A stretch of DNA of 64,000 bases from Euglena gracilis (taxonomy: Eukaryota; Euglenida; Euglenophyceae; Euglenales), in assembly GCA_039621445.1 (NCBI GenBank), contig CP154956.1:80038474-80102473 (forward strand), read 5' to 3'. The notes beneath the pieces were generated by a model. It did not search any database. It was given only the letters and a program-made list of their open reading frames with translations, and was not told the DNA's origin. Each line of letters begins with the position of its first letter. Positions within the stretch are counted from its first letter, which is position 1. Below are positions 28,251 to 38,824 of the stretch, piece by piece. Both the position numbers and the translations under genes were made by a program.

Positions 28251-29440
28251 TGCCTTGCGCAAATCTCGCACAATTGCGGATGTCTTACAAATGGGTATCT
28301 GCCCAACCCAACCGTATTCTTTTGGGAATAAGTCCAAAGATATTTGTGTACATATTTCGCAATGGCGTTTTTGTTGTTTATTTGCAAACCACATGCTCAA
28401 AGTGCAGATTTGGTTTACTTAAGCAACAAAAGTAGCTATCCCCCCTTCTTTGACCACGAACTTGTTGGTCAAATTGGCGAACACCAAAGGTGTTTTGATC
28501 ATTCAAGCGCACATTGCACATTGCGCTCACTTCAAAGTTTATTTTTTGCAAAAACACAACCTGTGTGACAAGTTTTTGGGATACATTGCAAATACTGCAT
28601 TTTTCCCATGAACTTGCACAGCTTTGTGAAGAACAGCTACGTGAACAAAATGGCCTTTTTCTTATTGGCAGAAGTGAATCCCGATAGGGAAATAAGTTGA
28701 ATTCCTTGAGAAAATCTGCAACATAGTTCCCCCCAAAAAAATGAAGAAAATTCATTCAAACATGCATTTTCGTGACCTTGATCACTTAGCCTTAGGTCTG
28801 TGTGACCAATACACCCTATGATGTGCAAGGCCTGTGGGCCATTACCCATGTGGTCCATGGGTCCATAGGACCAATTTGCACAAATTGCAAGGACCAAAAG
28901 GACCAAAGGTCCACAAATCCATATTATAAAGTGAACAGTCCATAGGACCTCACAAAATGGCACAAAAAGCCATATGACATGGCTGGAAGTGGCTGAATTG
29001 GCCAAAACAAGCCAAATAGGTTTTTTTCCATGAAGATTTGCATAAGTGTCACTTTGGCATAGCCTCAAAACCACCACAAAAAAATCAAAATTTCTGGCAC
29101 CTAGTACCATGAGGTTTTGACTGTATGTCGTAGTGCCTATGAGATAGAAACCAAACGTTGCCTTTCTAGAACAAATTATGAAAGCTTATAGCAAAAGCTC
29201 ACTCACACAGCCAAAAGATCAAAGACGTATCTCAGCGCCCGTGGCTGGCCGATAGGCCATACTACCATCTTTCGAAAGCTCGTTCGATGAGCCGTCCAGC
29301 GGTGCAAACAGATCGCTGTAGCTCTGCACGGTACTCTTATTTGAGGAGATCGTGAAAAATTTGAATTACAGCGTTTGTAATTAGGAGTGGCCGCTGGGAC
29401 ATAACGGCTGGCCAACCGAATCAGCCAAACCTCTCAGAAC
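28251..29440. other. Element 2 non-coding DNA and transposase leader
   Basis: 28.25-29.1 kb is AT-rich with local palindromes such as ggaccaaaggtcc and aatttgcacaaatt. 29.12-29.44 kb has a different texture and leads into the transposase ATG at 29449; it may be the transposon's own 5' region. I found no clear terminal inverted repeat. Confidence 0.4.
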
Positions 29441-29448
29441 GGCCAAAA

Positions 29449-30760
29449 ATGTCGGTCTCCGAGCGGAATGTGCAGCTCCAAATCCTGCTGTTCGCATTTC
29501 AAGCTCAGTGGGACTACCGAACTATAGGGCGGGCATTGGGGATTTCTGACCGGAAAATTCGAAGAAATGTACAAAGATTTCTTGCAGAAGGCCGAAAAAC
29601 ACTTTTGTACCCACCTCCCCCACCCCGCCCCGAAGTTGCCACCGCCACAGCATTTTTGGTCGAAGCAGTGGAGAGAAACCCCTTTGTATGGCATGTAATG
29701 TAGATTTGGAAAAAATTGACTTTCATTCAGGTGACGTTATTCGAGTTGCAAGGAATGCTACGTAACCGACTGCAATTGTTTTTGTCATTGGGGACAATTT
29801 CGATGTACCTGGAGAACCAACTAATAACCCGTAAGGTTTCTTTTGAACCTTGTGTTAAATCTCCTAATGTGTACATCGCCAGGTTGCGGGCCAGTTCCCG
29901 CACGTTCGAAATGACCCCACAACCAAAGCCAATCGTCAAGCATTTGTTTTTCAGTTCATCGGTGCCATGTTGGAGTGGCGGGAAACAATTTATGTGGAGG
30001 AGTGCGGCTTCAATTTGTGGCTCCGTCCCCGGTACGGGAGATCCCGACGGGGCGACCGCATTGGCTGTCCCGTCGCCTCGAGCCCGGGGAGAAATTTAAC
30101 CCTCATTGCCGCAATGAGCCCCAACCACGGCTTGGTATTTTATGAGCTTTTGGAAGGGCCGCTTAATATCCAAAAGTTTGCTTTCTTCATTCAAAACTTG
30201 GTCACCGTTTTGAAAATTGACAGGTATTTCATCAAATGCAATTTAATTTTGTTTTTTGCCAAAAAAATTTGAGATTTGTATCGCTCAAGAGATTTTGCAT
30301 CCTTTCATGCTTTAAAATATTTTCATAATTTTCATAATTTTGCATTTCAATTTTTGAAATTTTTCAATTTTCAAGTTTTGAACAATTTATTTCTAATTTC
30401 ACAAAAATTTTCGAATTAAAAATTAAATTTTTTTCAAAACGGAATTTTTGGCATTCAATTCTCAAAAAAAATTTTGATGATTGGTTTCAAAAAATACCTG
30501 TCATCCCCCATAATTTAAGATTACCTTGTTTGGCTGTTTTGGACAACCTTCGGGCACATACCCCATCTGTGCTTCAAACCCTTCTCCCCCCCTTTGGCCA
30601 CCGCCATCTGTTTATCGCCCCTTATTCTCCACGACAAGGGTTTGACAAAGCCGTTCTCAATTTGGGGGGGGGCATGTGGCACGTCAAACCCTTTTCAAAA
30701 TTGAACGCCATTGAAGAAATGTTTTCTTTTGTGAGGCATGAGGTTCGACAACACCCCGAT
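29449..30760 (+). CDS. Tc1/mariner-type (IS630-like) transposase with introns
   Basis: Exon 1 starts at ATG 29449 and encodes a helix-turn-helix (WDYRTIGRALGISDRKIRR) and a linker. A second helical region follows (ELQGMLRNRLQLFLSLGTIS). The DDE domain reads YVEECGFNLW, AVLDNLRAHT, and LNAIEEMFSFVRHEVR. Catalytic positions are therefore E, D, E: the first Asp of the usual 'DE(s/t)GF' is Glu here. Canonical introns at 29695-29730 and 30224-30519 restore the frame exactly. A third interruption near 29.9-29.95 kb needs an intron with odd borders or is a frameshift. A 54-nt in-frame insertion with inverted ends (30638-30691) lies between the second and third catalytic residues. The C-terminus is lost in poly-T. 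Probably inactive. Confidence 0.75.
29695..29730 (+). other. 36-nt GT-AG intron in the transposase
   Basis: gtaatgtag ... ttcattcag interrupts the frame between WH and VTLFELQ with an in-frame stop inside it. Removal joins the two parts in phase 0. It is very short for a spliceosomal intron. Confidence 0.6.
30224..30519 (+). other. 296-nt GT-AG intron in the transposase
   Basis: Donor ACAG/gtatttc and acceptor aatttaag/ATTACC. The intron is strongly AT-rich, full of stops, and splits a codon (phase 2) so that KID-R-LPCLAVLDN reads through. Composition contrasts sharply with the exons. Confidence 0.75.
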
Positions 30761-33291
30761 ACCCTCTTTTTTTTTTGGTTTCTAATTGTATTTGTTTTTT
30801 TTTGTTTTTTTTTGTATGCCCTTCTTTTGGGAAGATTTTGGGGGGCCTTCACGGGTTGGTCAAACATTCTGCCCATTACCCTCTCTGTATGGGCTATTAG
30901 GCCTGGTACAGTTCAGAGGGCTATAGCCCACAATTTGGAATCACTTCTATTCATTAGATCCATTTTTAGGAGCACTTATGTGCAAATTTTCATTTAAATC
31001 ATTTTTAGGAGCACTTATGTGCAAATTTTCATTTAAATCATTGATTTTCTGCAATTTTTGGTAATTTTTCCCTATTCTGGCACTCATATCCCTAATGGGA
31101 GTGACCATGAGGCACTATGCCAGAGTGGAATGCAAAGGGATATGCTGATAATGGCAATTTTTCCTTTGCTCAAGATGTCATAGACATCTTTTACTTTTAT
31201 TTTGAAGCGTATTTTTTGCTTTTTTGCGATGTTTTTGCACAATTTTTCAGCTTTTTGGGTGATGTGGTGTTATTAGACACCCAAATCCAAAAATCTGTAC
31301 AACAACAAACATGCAGTGTTCTTTGACACTCTCAACAAGCACTATGTGCACTTGGCAAATTTGCAGTCTTAAATGACTCAAAATGCAACAAAGTTGCACT
31401 TTTGTTTACAATATGCAACTCTCGGCGCAGAATCTGCATTTCTGCCCTAAATCCATATACGGATTTCCCTAAAAATCTGATAAAAGTCAGAATTTCACAG
31501 TGGCATAGTCACTAATGATGAGATTTTGTCATACTTGCAGTCTTTGTTCCTGCTTACAACACCAACGGCATTCTTTCCCCACCACCCCCGCTTCATTTAG
31601 TGGGATCCCCTTACCGATATAATTCGGAGGACCCAATGGTCATCGTCTGAAACACCAATGGTGTCAATCTGCAAGGTTTGTAAGAACCATAGCTCAGAAA
31701 TGGTGAAATCCAGCTTTTTTTGACCCACATTTGGGATTCTGTGTGCGTATTATCCGCAAATTTTCTGAATGCGGATCAATCGCCACGTGGTCAGCGAATA
31801 TTTCGTAAATCTGTTCAAAATTTCAGAGCGAATCATCAAATGATGCGTGTCACAACACCATATTCATTGAGGATTGGTCGTTTTGTGCAGTTCCCCCGTT
31901 TCTCATGCATTTTTGTCATTTGTGACCTACTGGTCTGAACTCAGTGTCGCAATATGCGCTTTTGACCACGTGTGCGGAATATGCGTACATGTGCAATTTC
32001 AGTTTTTTTGTTGGTGCGAGGATACCTCATTACAGTAGTGACGTGATGCAGTATACGCTGCACTTCCAAAAAAAATAATTTTTGTGGGATATCGCTAACG
32101 CGAAGAATGTTTCATTTATTTGTTGTTTTGCAAATGTTTCATTTTTCAGTGGTGATATCCACACTTTTATCGTTACCGCATCATTTGTGGTGATAGCCAC
32201 ACACTTTTGTTGGACAATTACAATGCTTGAGCCACATTGCATTTTCTCGGTCATCAACCAAGATGACTTAACTGTGCACATACCGTTATTTTTCTCATAG
32301 AGAAGTTTATGCGCAGGAGAATCAACTCCCACTTTGAAATTTATGAATCCACAATCGCTATTCGGCGAAATATCTCATTTTTTCTGCGGTTGTACACCTC
32401 AGTATGATCTTTTTGGCAATATGCGTAATTTTGTTGATTCGGGTATACACCCAGTAGTATTTTTGTACCATGCATATTCCGCAAGGCAATGTTTCTGGGC
32501 GATAAAGCCTACCCCCCCCATTATTTTTGGCCAATGCCAACCCTTCAGGCTACAGGCTGCAAACCAAAGGCACAACTTCCAAATCTACAGTTTTTAGGGC
32601 TACTGCCCGCTATTATGAGGTATACGCTGCTGGGGATACCCCATCGACAACATCGGGCTCGCGCTGCACTGTGAAGACTTCACAGCGGTATATGCCGCAG
32701 TAAGAAGACGCACAGCGTACAGCGCGCACACCGTAATAATAGGGCCAACTTGTTACTTTTCGGCGTTAAGGCCCCCATAAGACTACCAGACAGCAAAAAT
32801 TCTTTGTAAGGTCTTTAGACCAGCCCTCCACTCTACTCCCCTTTCCCCCCCCGGGCAAAATCGCTGTCGCCGGCAGTTGGTTTTGTGAATAGGCTTTCTT
32901 CCCTGGTCAGGTATGACTGGCCAGGTGCCCCCTCCTTCCACACCCACCGGAGAATTCGTTTTCCGATCATGGAATACACCACCCCAAGTGCCATAGGCAC
33001 ACCCAAACCTGGGAGGATGGGATTTCTTTAAAGAAAACCTTCCAGCCCCACTTTCAACGCGGACTCTTCCACTTCCACCCCTTTACCGCAATAAGTAGTT
33101 GGCTGCATAACCGGGTAAACTCTTTTGCGTGTTTTTTTTTTTTTGGGTTCCCCTCTCTTCCTTCCGTTTCTGGTTTTAGCCCTTGTGATGGAGAAGCGGA
33201 CCCAAGACTTGCGGTCCTGGTGTACATTCCGCAATCTCAGAGCTCTGCTTGAATCCTTGCTGGCCTGGTCCAGTAAGGAAATTGGGCAAAG
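30761..33291. other. Element 2 non-coding, palindrome-rich region
   Basis: No gene seen. A 44-bp tandem duplication (ttaggagcacttatgtgc...) lies at about 30966-31050. Micro-palindromes are frequent, such as aaatcc-atatac-ggattt near 31450. From about 32.76 kb it resembles the 3' untranslated region of element 1. Confidence 0.5.
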
Positions 33292-33305
33292 CCCTGGGAG
33301 GGGGA
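33292..33305 (+). promoter_or_regulatory. Polypurine tract of element 2
   Basis: ccctgggaggggga immediately precedes the 3' LTR start TGTGTACC, the same tract as in element 1. Confidence 0.85.
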
Positions 33306-33724
33306 TGTGTACCAGGCAGCATGAACATGGCACTGTGCATAGCAGCAGTCTGCAGAATGTACAATGTCATGCTAGATAGCACTATTCCATGTTCTGCAAC
33401 ACAGATTGCAGAATTAGTCATAGCCCATCCTATCTCGGATCTGCCTTCTCTTTTCACAGGTGGTATTATTGTTTTGTTTTGTGTTTCATCAACCCAAAAT
33501 GGCAAATCAAAGATTTGAAGACTTGAACTCCGATAGGAAAACACAAATGGAATTGTAGTTCCAAAATCGCACCTGGTTTTCTTTGTGCTCTGCATAAGCC
33601 CAAAGGCAATAAAAACTAATAGTTAAGTGAAAGACTTTCTTTTTGTTACTCTCCTGGTTCTGTTCCCACGGGAGGGTGTAAGTAGGCCGACAGGCAGTGG
33701 GAATAGAGTCAGGGGACGTACACT
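33306..33724 (+). repeat. 3' LTR of element 2
   Basis: 419 bp, about 97% like the 5' LTR by eye. It ends ACGTACACT, followed by the target duplication GGGAC (33725-33729). Confidence 0.93.
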
Positions 33725-33729
33725 GGGAC

Positions 33730-34160
33730 ACCAGTAAAATGTCTTCCAGGTAAATAAACACCTGGATGCCCCCTTTTCTCCACATTTTTTAGAATGCTTT
33801 CATCACTGACATAAAAATCTTGGGCATTACATTTAGCTCAAACCAGCCTGTTTGAAATTCCCAGGTCTGCCCCCCTGCCTGATGCCTCAAAAATGGCCTT
33901 AGGCCTGGACTTAATGGAACATGAAAATATGCATCCTTTAGGTCGGTTTTTGCTGCCCAGTGGCCTTTTTCTGGAATTGGAAAAATGTGCTGGATATGAT
34001 CCAGTTTGAAACGTTTTACTTGAAACTGCAGATTTATTTCTCTGCAGTCGCTGATCATTCTCCATTTTGTTGTTCCCCCTTGAGGTTTTGAAATTAGAAA
34101 GCACGGGATTAAATGCTGGGTGTCTGAGTCCGAAAAATAGTTTTGATGCCCCAGTTTTCA
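33730..34160 (-). pseudogene. RT N-terminal half of YR element copy 1
   Basis: Minus-strand frame from 34058 gives KTDLKDAYFHVPLSPGLRPF, the 'DLkdAYfhvpi' RT block, then WFELNVMP and, near 33770-33740, FIYLEDILLV at the palm position. Copy 2 encodes YLDD there, so the second catalytic Asp is Glu in this copy. Element 2 has inserted just beyond this motif. Confidence 0.75.
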
Positions 34161-34249
34161 ATAGTACTTTTATTCAATTATATATTTTTCTTATATTTTA
34201 TATTTATATTTATATTATATTTTTATTAATTATATAAGCATATTTTTTT
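34161..34249. other. AT-rich tract in YR element copy 1
   Basis: Almost pure A/T with TATATTTTTAT-type repeats; no coding capacity. It is absent from the equivalent place in copy 2. Confidence 0.5.
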
Positions 34250-35560
34250 AATCCAATAGTATTTCTTCTGCGTGGTTCAGGTCCAAGTTGGCTCTCTGTT
34301 TTGGGTGGGTGGTCAACTTGGGGGGATTTACCCAGGGGGTTGAATTCCATTGTTGATCAATTGACACGTTGCTGGGGAGGGGGGCATGTTTTTGACCACC
34401 ATTGCAGACTTTTCTGAAGTCTCTGGTACAGGGGGTATCTTCCCATTTTTCCTTCATGGAATTTATTTCCTAAATTGGATGATTCTTTTGGGGCTGGGTT
34501 GAGGGTGTTGGACATTTCACAGACCCTAGAGCCCCTAGGGCTTGAGCCCTTGGAGAAGCAAATGTTCCTGGAGGGATGTGAATGCACTATCCTCTATTCT
34601 CACTATCTCTCTGGAAGATCTTGTTGTTGGAACACATACCATAAGGCTTATTGCCCCTGTTTGGCCTATCTGTTCTGCTTGACGTTGATGGGGTTGGTAG
34701 CCATACCATGGTGGGGCCTCTGAGGGTCCGCCCCTTGTTGATTGGACAGGAATAAGTGCTGGTGGGGAGTCTCCCCATTCCTGTTGCAAGGTGGCCCCTG
34801 GGGGGCCATCTTCCTCCTTGTGCTGGGCAGGGGGCTTCCCGCATAAATACAAAGCCCTTGCAGGGCTGTCTATTACCTTCTGGGGGGCCTGTAATGGACC
34901 CCCCATGTGGCTTTTTTGCAATTTCTGACCTTCTTGTTGACCTTTCTCGCCCCAGTGGCCTTGATGATAACGGCCCCAACGGCCTGATTGGGTTCTGTGT
35001 CGCCATGTCCATTTGAAATCTTGAGGGGTTCTTGGAAGCCCCACCATTGACCCCTGGGGGTGGTTTTATTGAGAAAGGTTGGGAATGTTTTTTCCGACCT
35101 TCCCTGCCCCAGCCATGTCCTGTGGGGTCTGGGTGCTGGTGGCCACCTTGTCCTTTGTGCCAGCGACTTTTGATGGTGTAGATGCCTTCATGGCCGGTTG
35201 TGCCGTCATGGCTTTTGTTTCCTTCAGGGCCTGTGCGGTTCTAGCTGTCATAGCCCCGCTTAAATGCATTGTGTGTTTTGAATCGTTTGCCCCCCATGGC
35301 CCTGGTTAATGGCCTGTTGGTTGTGGTCTCTGCCCCTTGCGGGGTCTTCTGACCACTGTCTGCCAGGTTCCGTGGCCATCACTTTGGGTTGTATGGGTTG
35401 TGGAAGTTTCTTTTGGGGAAACTTCTTTTGTGGAAGGGGCAGCCACGGTTCGCCACAGTCGACCCGCGCCGTCGGGTTGTCCAGCTGCTTCTGCTTCTTC
35501 TGCTCCCATTTGAAGTTCTCCAGCGCCATTCGTCTTTGAAATTGCGTTTTTCATTGAAAC
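34250..35560 (-). pseudogene. Gag-like region of YR element copy 1
   Basis: Minus-strand frames from about 35554 and 35529 give ALENFKWEQKKQKQLDNP, CGEPWLPLPQKKFPQKK and GRQWSEDPARGRD, then a Gly/His/Gln-rich stretch. Copy 2 (41353-40130) has the same blocks. Frameshifts split it. No zinc knuckle is visible; the GHGG-type repeats may serve RNA binding. Confidence 0.6.
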
Positions 35561-35588
35561 ATTTCAGAATCTTCAAATATTTATGCTT

Positions 35589-36110
35589 TTAGATTTTGCA
35601 CGGGGGCCAATCATTTAACCCTGATAGGGTTTGTGACGAAGAAATGGTTGGGGGGGTGTTGTGGAACTGTCCTGCCCCTGCCCCTGGGCATTTGTTTGTG
35701 GAATCGGCCACCCTGGCCTTGGTATTGTTGGCCACCCTGGCCTTTGTTCCATCGGCCACCATGGCCATTGCTGTTGTGGCCGCCATTCCCCAGCTTGCTA
35801 TTGTGGCCTCCATGGCCCAGCTTGAACAATGTATTGGTGTAACTGGGATATGGGCCTCCATGGCCCTTTCCGTAGTGGCATGACAGCTGCCTTGGCTTTT
35901 GTGTCTTTTGGTTTTTTCTGACCACTGTCTGCCAAAGTGTGTGGCTGTCACTGGGTGGGTTTTTACAGCCACGGAACCCCACGGGTGCACCGCCCTGTCA
36001 GGTCGTCCAGCTGTAGCGGCAGCCACTTCTTGTTGTTCATTGACGCTTTGCTTCGTGTTGTCACTTGCATTTTTCATTGAAGTCATGAAACGTCAAAAAA
36101 TTCTGATTTG
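35589..36110 (-). pseudogene. Second gag-like segment with GHGG repeats
   Basis: The frame at 36086 (MTSMKNASDNTKQSV) and that at 35982 encode a start region like the gag above, then repeats GHGGHNSKLGNGGHNSNGHGG and GQGGQQYQGQGGR. It duplicates the 5' part of gag, placed upstream of the segment at 34.25-35.56 kb. Copy 1 therefore has a doubled gag start, probably by recombination between copies. Confidence 0.55.
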
Positions 36111-36189
36111 ATATTCTCTACGAGCGTGACCTTCCGGCTAATTTGATTGACTTAACTCTTTCAAATTCAATTGTCCAGGGTCTTGAATT

Positions 36190-36360
36190 AAAGTTCCTTT
36201 CTTCCTGGTGTCGAAGGGCAAATTAAGAATCAGCCAGCTGCGACGAAAAAGGCACTAAGCGGGACCTCCTAACCCAGCGTGCCCAAACAATCCAACCAAC
36301 ACAGCCGGAGAGCCAGGCATGACCTCACAAGGGCAAAGTGCGAAGCCCGTGGTGTCTGAC
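36190..36360. repeat. Right terminal repeat of YR element copy 1
   Basis: Shares tttcttcctggtgtcgaagg, cagccagctgcgacga, ctcctaacccagcg and gggcaaagtgcg-type words with 41480-41650, the right end of copy 2, and, inverted, with 4187-4390. Confidence 0.6.
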
Positions 36361-36399
36361 GCTCCTTTCTTCTTGGTGTCGAAGGGCAAAATAGGGGTC

Positions 36400-37150
36400 A
36401 GCCACCTCCGGCAAAAACAGGCAGGTATTTGTGCTTCGCCCTCGGTGTCCCTTCCTCCCTTGCCGGTCTGCCTCGAGGGAGTACGAGACACCTCGGGCTC
36501 CGCAAATTGCCCTTGTGATGCCTGATTGCACTGAAATTAGGGGGGCCAGGGCATTTTCTAAGGCACCTTGGGCACCAAGTCTTTGATAATGGGCTGTAAA
36601 AGCCTCCACCCCCTTTCACTGGCCAATTTCGCAAACTTCTTGGGCAGAAAGGCCCAATTTTTTGAGTAAACCAACCCCTGCTCCTCTGGTGGAGTGGGCC
36701 CCCCACACCTGGGGGGGTACCCCTTGCTTGGCCAAAAATTACTATGTGATGGAAGCAATGGTGTCTGCACTTATGGCCCTGAAGGGGGGTTTTAATGAAA
36801 TTAGGAGGGGGCCCCCTTTGTCTGACGAACAAACGTGTACCAGCTACATAGCACATCATTAAATGAAATGGGCTTATTTGGGGACAATGGGGTACAGACA
36901 CAACCCTTTCCCACTGGTGGAATTTTTGTCCTTTACGCTTAATCTTGACGTCCGGTGCCATACCCAACACGCTGGTGGTTCGTTTGACTTGTGCCATGTC
37001 TGAGGACCGGTATAAACAGAGGATTCGTGAACAAAAAATAAGCTGGGTACGCAATGTACAAATATCAGTGGGCATGGGCGCCTTGCCAGCCCCAGGAGGA
37101 TTGGGAGTGGATCCCAAAATGCCCCATAGCTTTTCAGGTTTTGGTTCCAA
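36400..37150 (-). pseudogene. Tyrosine recombinase of YR element copy 2
   Basis: The 37150 frame encodes LYRSSDMAQVKRTTSV and later GVGGPLHQRSRGWF. The catalytic box EAFTAHYQRLGAQGA lies in another frame (Tyr codon at 36588-36586). Motif order equals copy 1. At least one frameshift (between about 36.70 and 36.61 kb) separates the H-x-R box from the Tyr. Confidence 0.7.
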
Positions 37151-37159
37151 AGCCTCTTG

Positions 37160-37680
37160 TAGAGGGTTTAAAGTGAGTGAAATCTCAGCCTACCAGACCC
37201 AGGAATCAAAAGCATACCACTATATGCATTACGTGCTTGGGCCTTGGAAAATTGGAATAATTGAATTAAAGCGTCAGCCACTTGGTCTGTGGTGGCTTCG
37301 GGGGGGGCACACCCATGTGTTCCAAAATGACCCACAGAAAAGCAAAAGCACTCTGATAACGTTTTAGGTTGGGGTTTCTCCCCAGGAATCGTTAATGATC
37401 TGAACCTGAATTTGTTTTACCTCCAAATTTGCCTGAGCAAATCATTCAAAACAGGGGCCACCTGGGGGGTGGCATTTTTTTTCCTCCCTGCAATTGGTGA
37501 ACATGCCGCTGTAGGGGGTGATTTTCAGGCACGGGGTCCCTGGAACTTTCATTTTATTAATTGGGGCCACGTGGCTACATCCCAGCAGGGAGTGACCATC
37601 AAAACTTTGGTCTGGGGAAACATTTTCAACCTGGGTAGAAATTGTTGAATTATTGACCAGGGGGGGTTGCATAAAGATCC
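37160..37680 (-). pseudogene. Linker between RNase H and YR, copy 2
   Basis: Collinear with 5220-5745 of copy 1 (shared words such as ccctggaactttcattttta, and caaaactttggtctggg). No open frame of note; frame remnants on the minus strand at 37684-37442 have no recognised motif. Confidence 0.5.
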
Positions 37681-38824
37681 CCATTTATCTTTGCCCCTCG
37701 GTCAATTTTCGTGACATAAAAGCCACTGGCACAGTTGTTTCCTCAATCACATCTTGGGCTGTGGGTCTTCCTCCCACCTCCTTCATTTGCTCTAACGTTG
37801 CCCCCACGGCGTACCCACTGGCATCAACCCTTAGCACAAAGGGTTTATCTGGGTCTACCCGTTGCAACATTAGGCCCGAAAACAACCTTTTTTTCAGCTC
37901 CTCAAAAGCTTTTAAATCCTCCCCATCAAATTCCACAGGTTTTCGACTTCCTTTCCTTCCCACCTCCCTGGGGACTTTCAATTTGTCTTGCAATCGGGCA
38001 GCTACTTCCGCATACATGTGAATGTATGCATAGTAATAATTTGTGAATCCCAAAAAGGCTCTCAAAGCCGTAATTGTTTTTGGAACCTCCCACTTTTCGA
38101 TCGCTCGTAACTTACCCGGTGCAGGCCTCCTAGTCCCGTTTCCTAAAATTTGTACACAAAATTCAGCCTCCTCCACAAAAAGTTTGGCTTTGAATTCATC
38201 AGCCACCAACAGTTCTGTTTGGAGCACTTCCAACACCCTCCTCAAATCTTTTTCATGTGCCACCACTAGATCCTCCCCTTCCCCGACCGTTGTCCCCACC
38301 AGTGTGTCGTCTATGTACCCTGTGGCGATATCCCTTACTGGTGTCAAACGGTCATCGATCATTTGCTGAAACTGCTGGGGGGCATTTGTCAAACCCATTA
38401 CGTTCACCCTCCACTGAAAAATGCCTTTGGGGGTAAAACAACACGTTGTGGGTCGACTTTCTGGGTGTAGAGGTTGTTGGTGAAAAGCTTGCTTCAAATC
38501 GATGATCGAAAACATTTGGTTTGCACCATGTTTGACCAAAATGTCTTCAAATTTGGGTAGGGGGTAGTTGCATCGCCTTGTTTGGCTGTTTGGGCCCCTG
38601 AGGTCCACCACCCCCCTCCAAGGAAAATCGTTGGATTTTTTTGGAACTGGAAAAGTCTGGGACAGCCATTCAGAATTTTTGGCTGTGGCTGGCTCAATGT
38701 ATTTTTTGTCGAGCCAGTCTTGTGTGATTTTTTCAAGTGCCTCTTTCCGCTTACCGTGCATGAAAAAAGGCTTCTGTCTGGTTGGCTTTGCCCCCTCCTT
38801 CAAAGGTATGTATGCATAACCATA
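37681..38824 (-). pseudogene. Ty3/gypsy RT and partial RNase H fragment
   Basis: A 389-codon frame free of stops. It covers IPLKEGAKPTRQKPFF, the palm motif GYIDDTLVG, the thumb block LRAFLGFTNYYYAYIHMYAE and the first RNase H block LRVDASGYAVGATLEQ, and stops abruptly after FMSRKLTEGQR. Protease, integrase and LTRs are missing. It is not the RT of element 1, whose motifs differ. Its first ten residues derive from YR-element DNA, so its start is a junction. Copy 1 lacks this segment at the same place (5745). Confidence 0.8.

Larger units (their letters stand above)
23231..33724 (+). mobile_element. Element 2: decayed relative of element 1, 10.5 kb
   Basis: LTRs of 421 and 419 bp with about a dozen substitutions and one small indel, TSD GGGAC at 23226-23230 and 33725-33729, PBS and PPT like those of element 1. 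Internal order is coiled-coil ORF, Gag, protease linker; then homology to element 1 stops. No RT, RNase H or integrase of Ty3 type is found between 27.85 and 33.29 kb. A mariner-like transposase (29.4-30.8 kb) and palindrome-rich non-coding DNA fill the space. LTR ends match element 1 (TGTGTACCAGGC ... GTACACT) but the LTR bodies differ. It is older than element 1 by LTR divergence. Confidence 0.88.
4187..36360 (-). mobile_element. YR (DIRS/Ngaro-like) retrotransposon copy 1, split by two LTR elements
   Basis: Read on the minus strand the order is gag-like (36.1-34.25 kb), RT (34.16-33.73 kb), RT/RNase H (23.22-22.57 kb), RNase H (6.0-5.6 kb) and tyrosine recombinase (5.2-4.6 kb). Element 2 (23231-33724) and element 1 (6013-22561) interrupt it. 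Without them about 5.1 kb remain, close to the size of copy 2. No integrase or LTR is present. Instead the ends carry inverted repeats: a 19-base word at 4271-4289 occurs inverted at 41584-41602 in copy 2, and the same region is recognisable at 36.2-36.36 kb. Gag-RT/RH-YR order and inverted ends fit YR retrotransposons. No methyltransferase domain was seen. All frames are broken. Confidence 0.8.

Noticed and set aside
30622-30876. Minus-strand ORF opposite the transposase
   Set aside because: Poly-T/poly-A shadow; the plus strand carries the DDE motifs.
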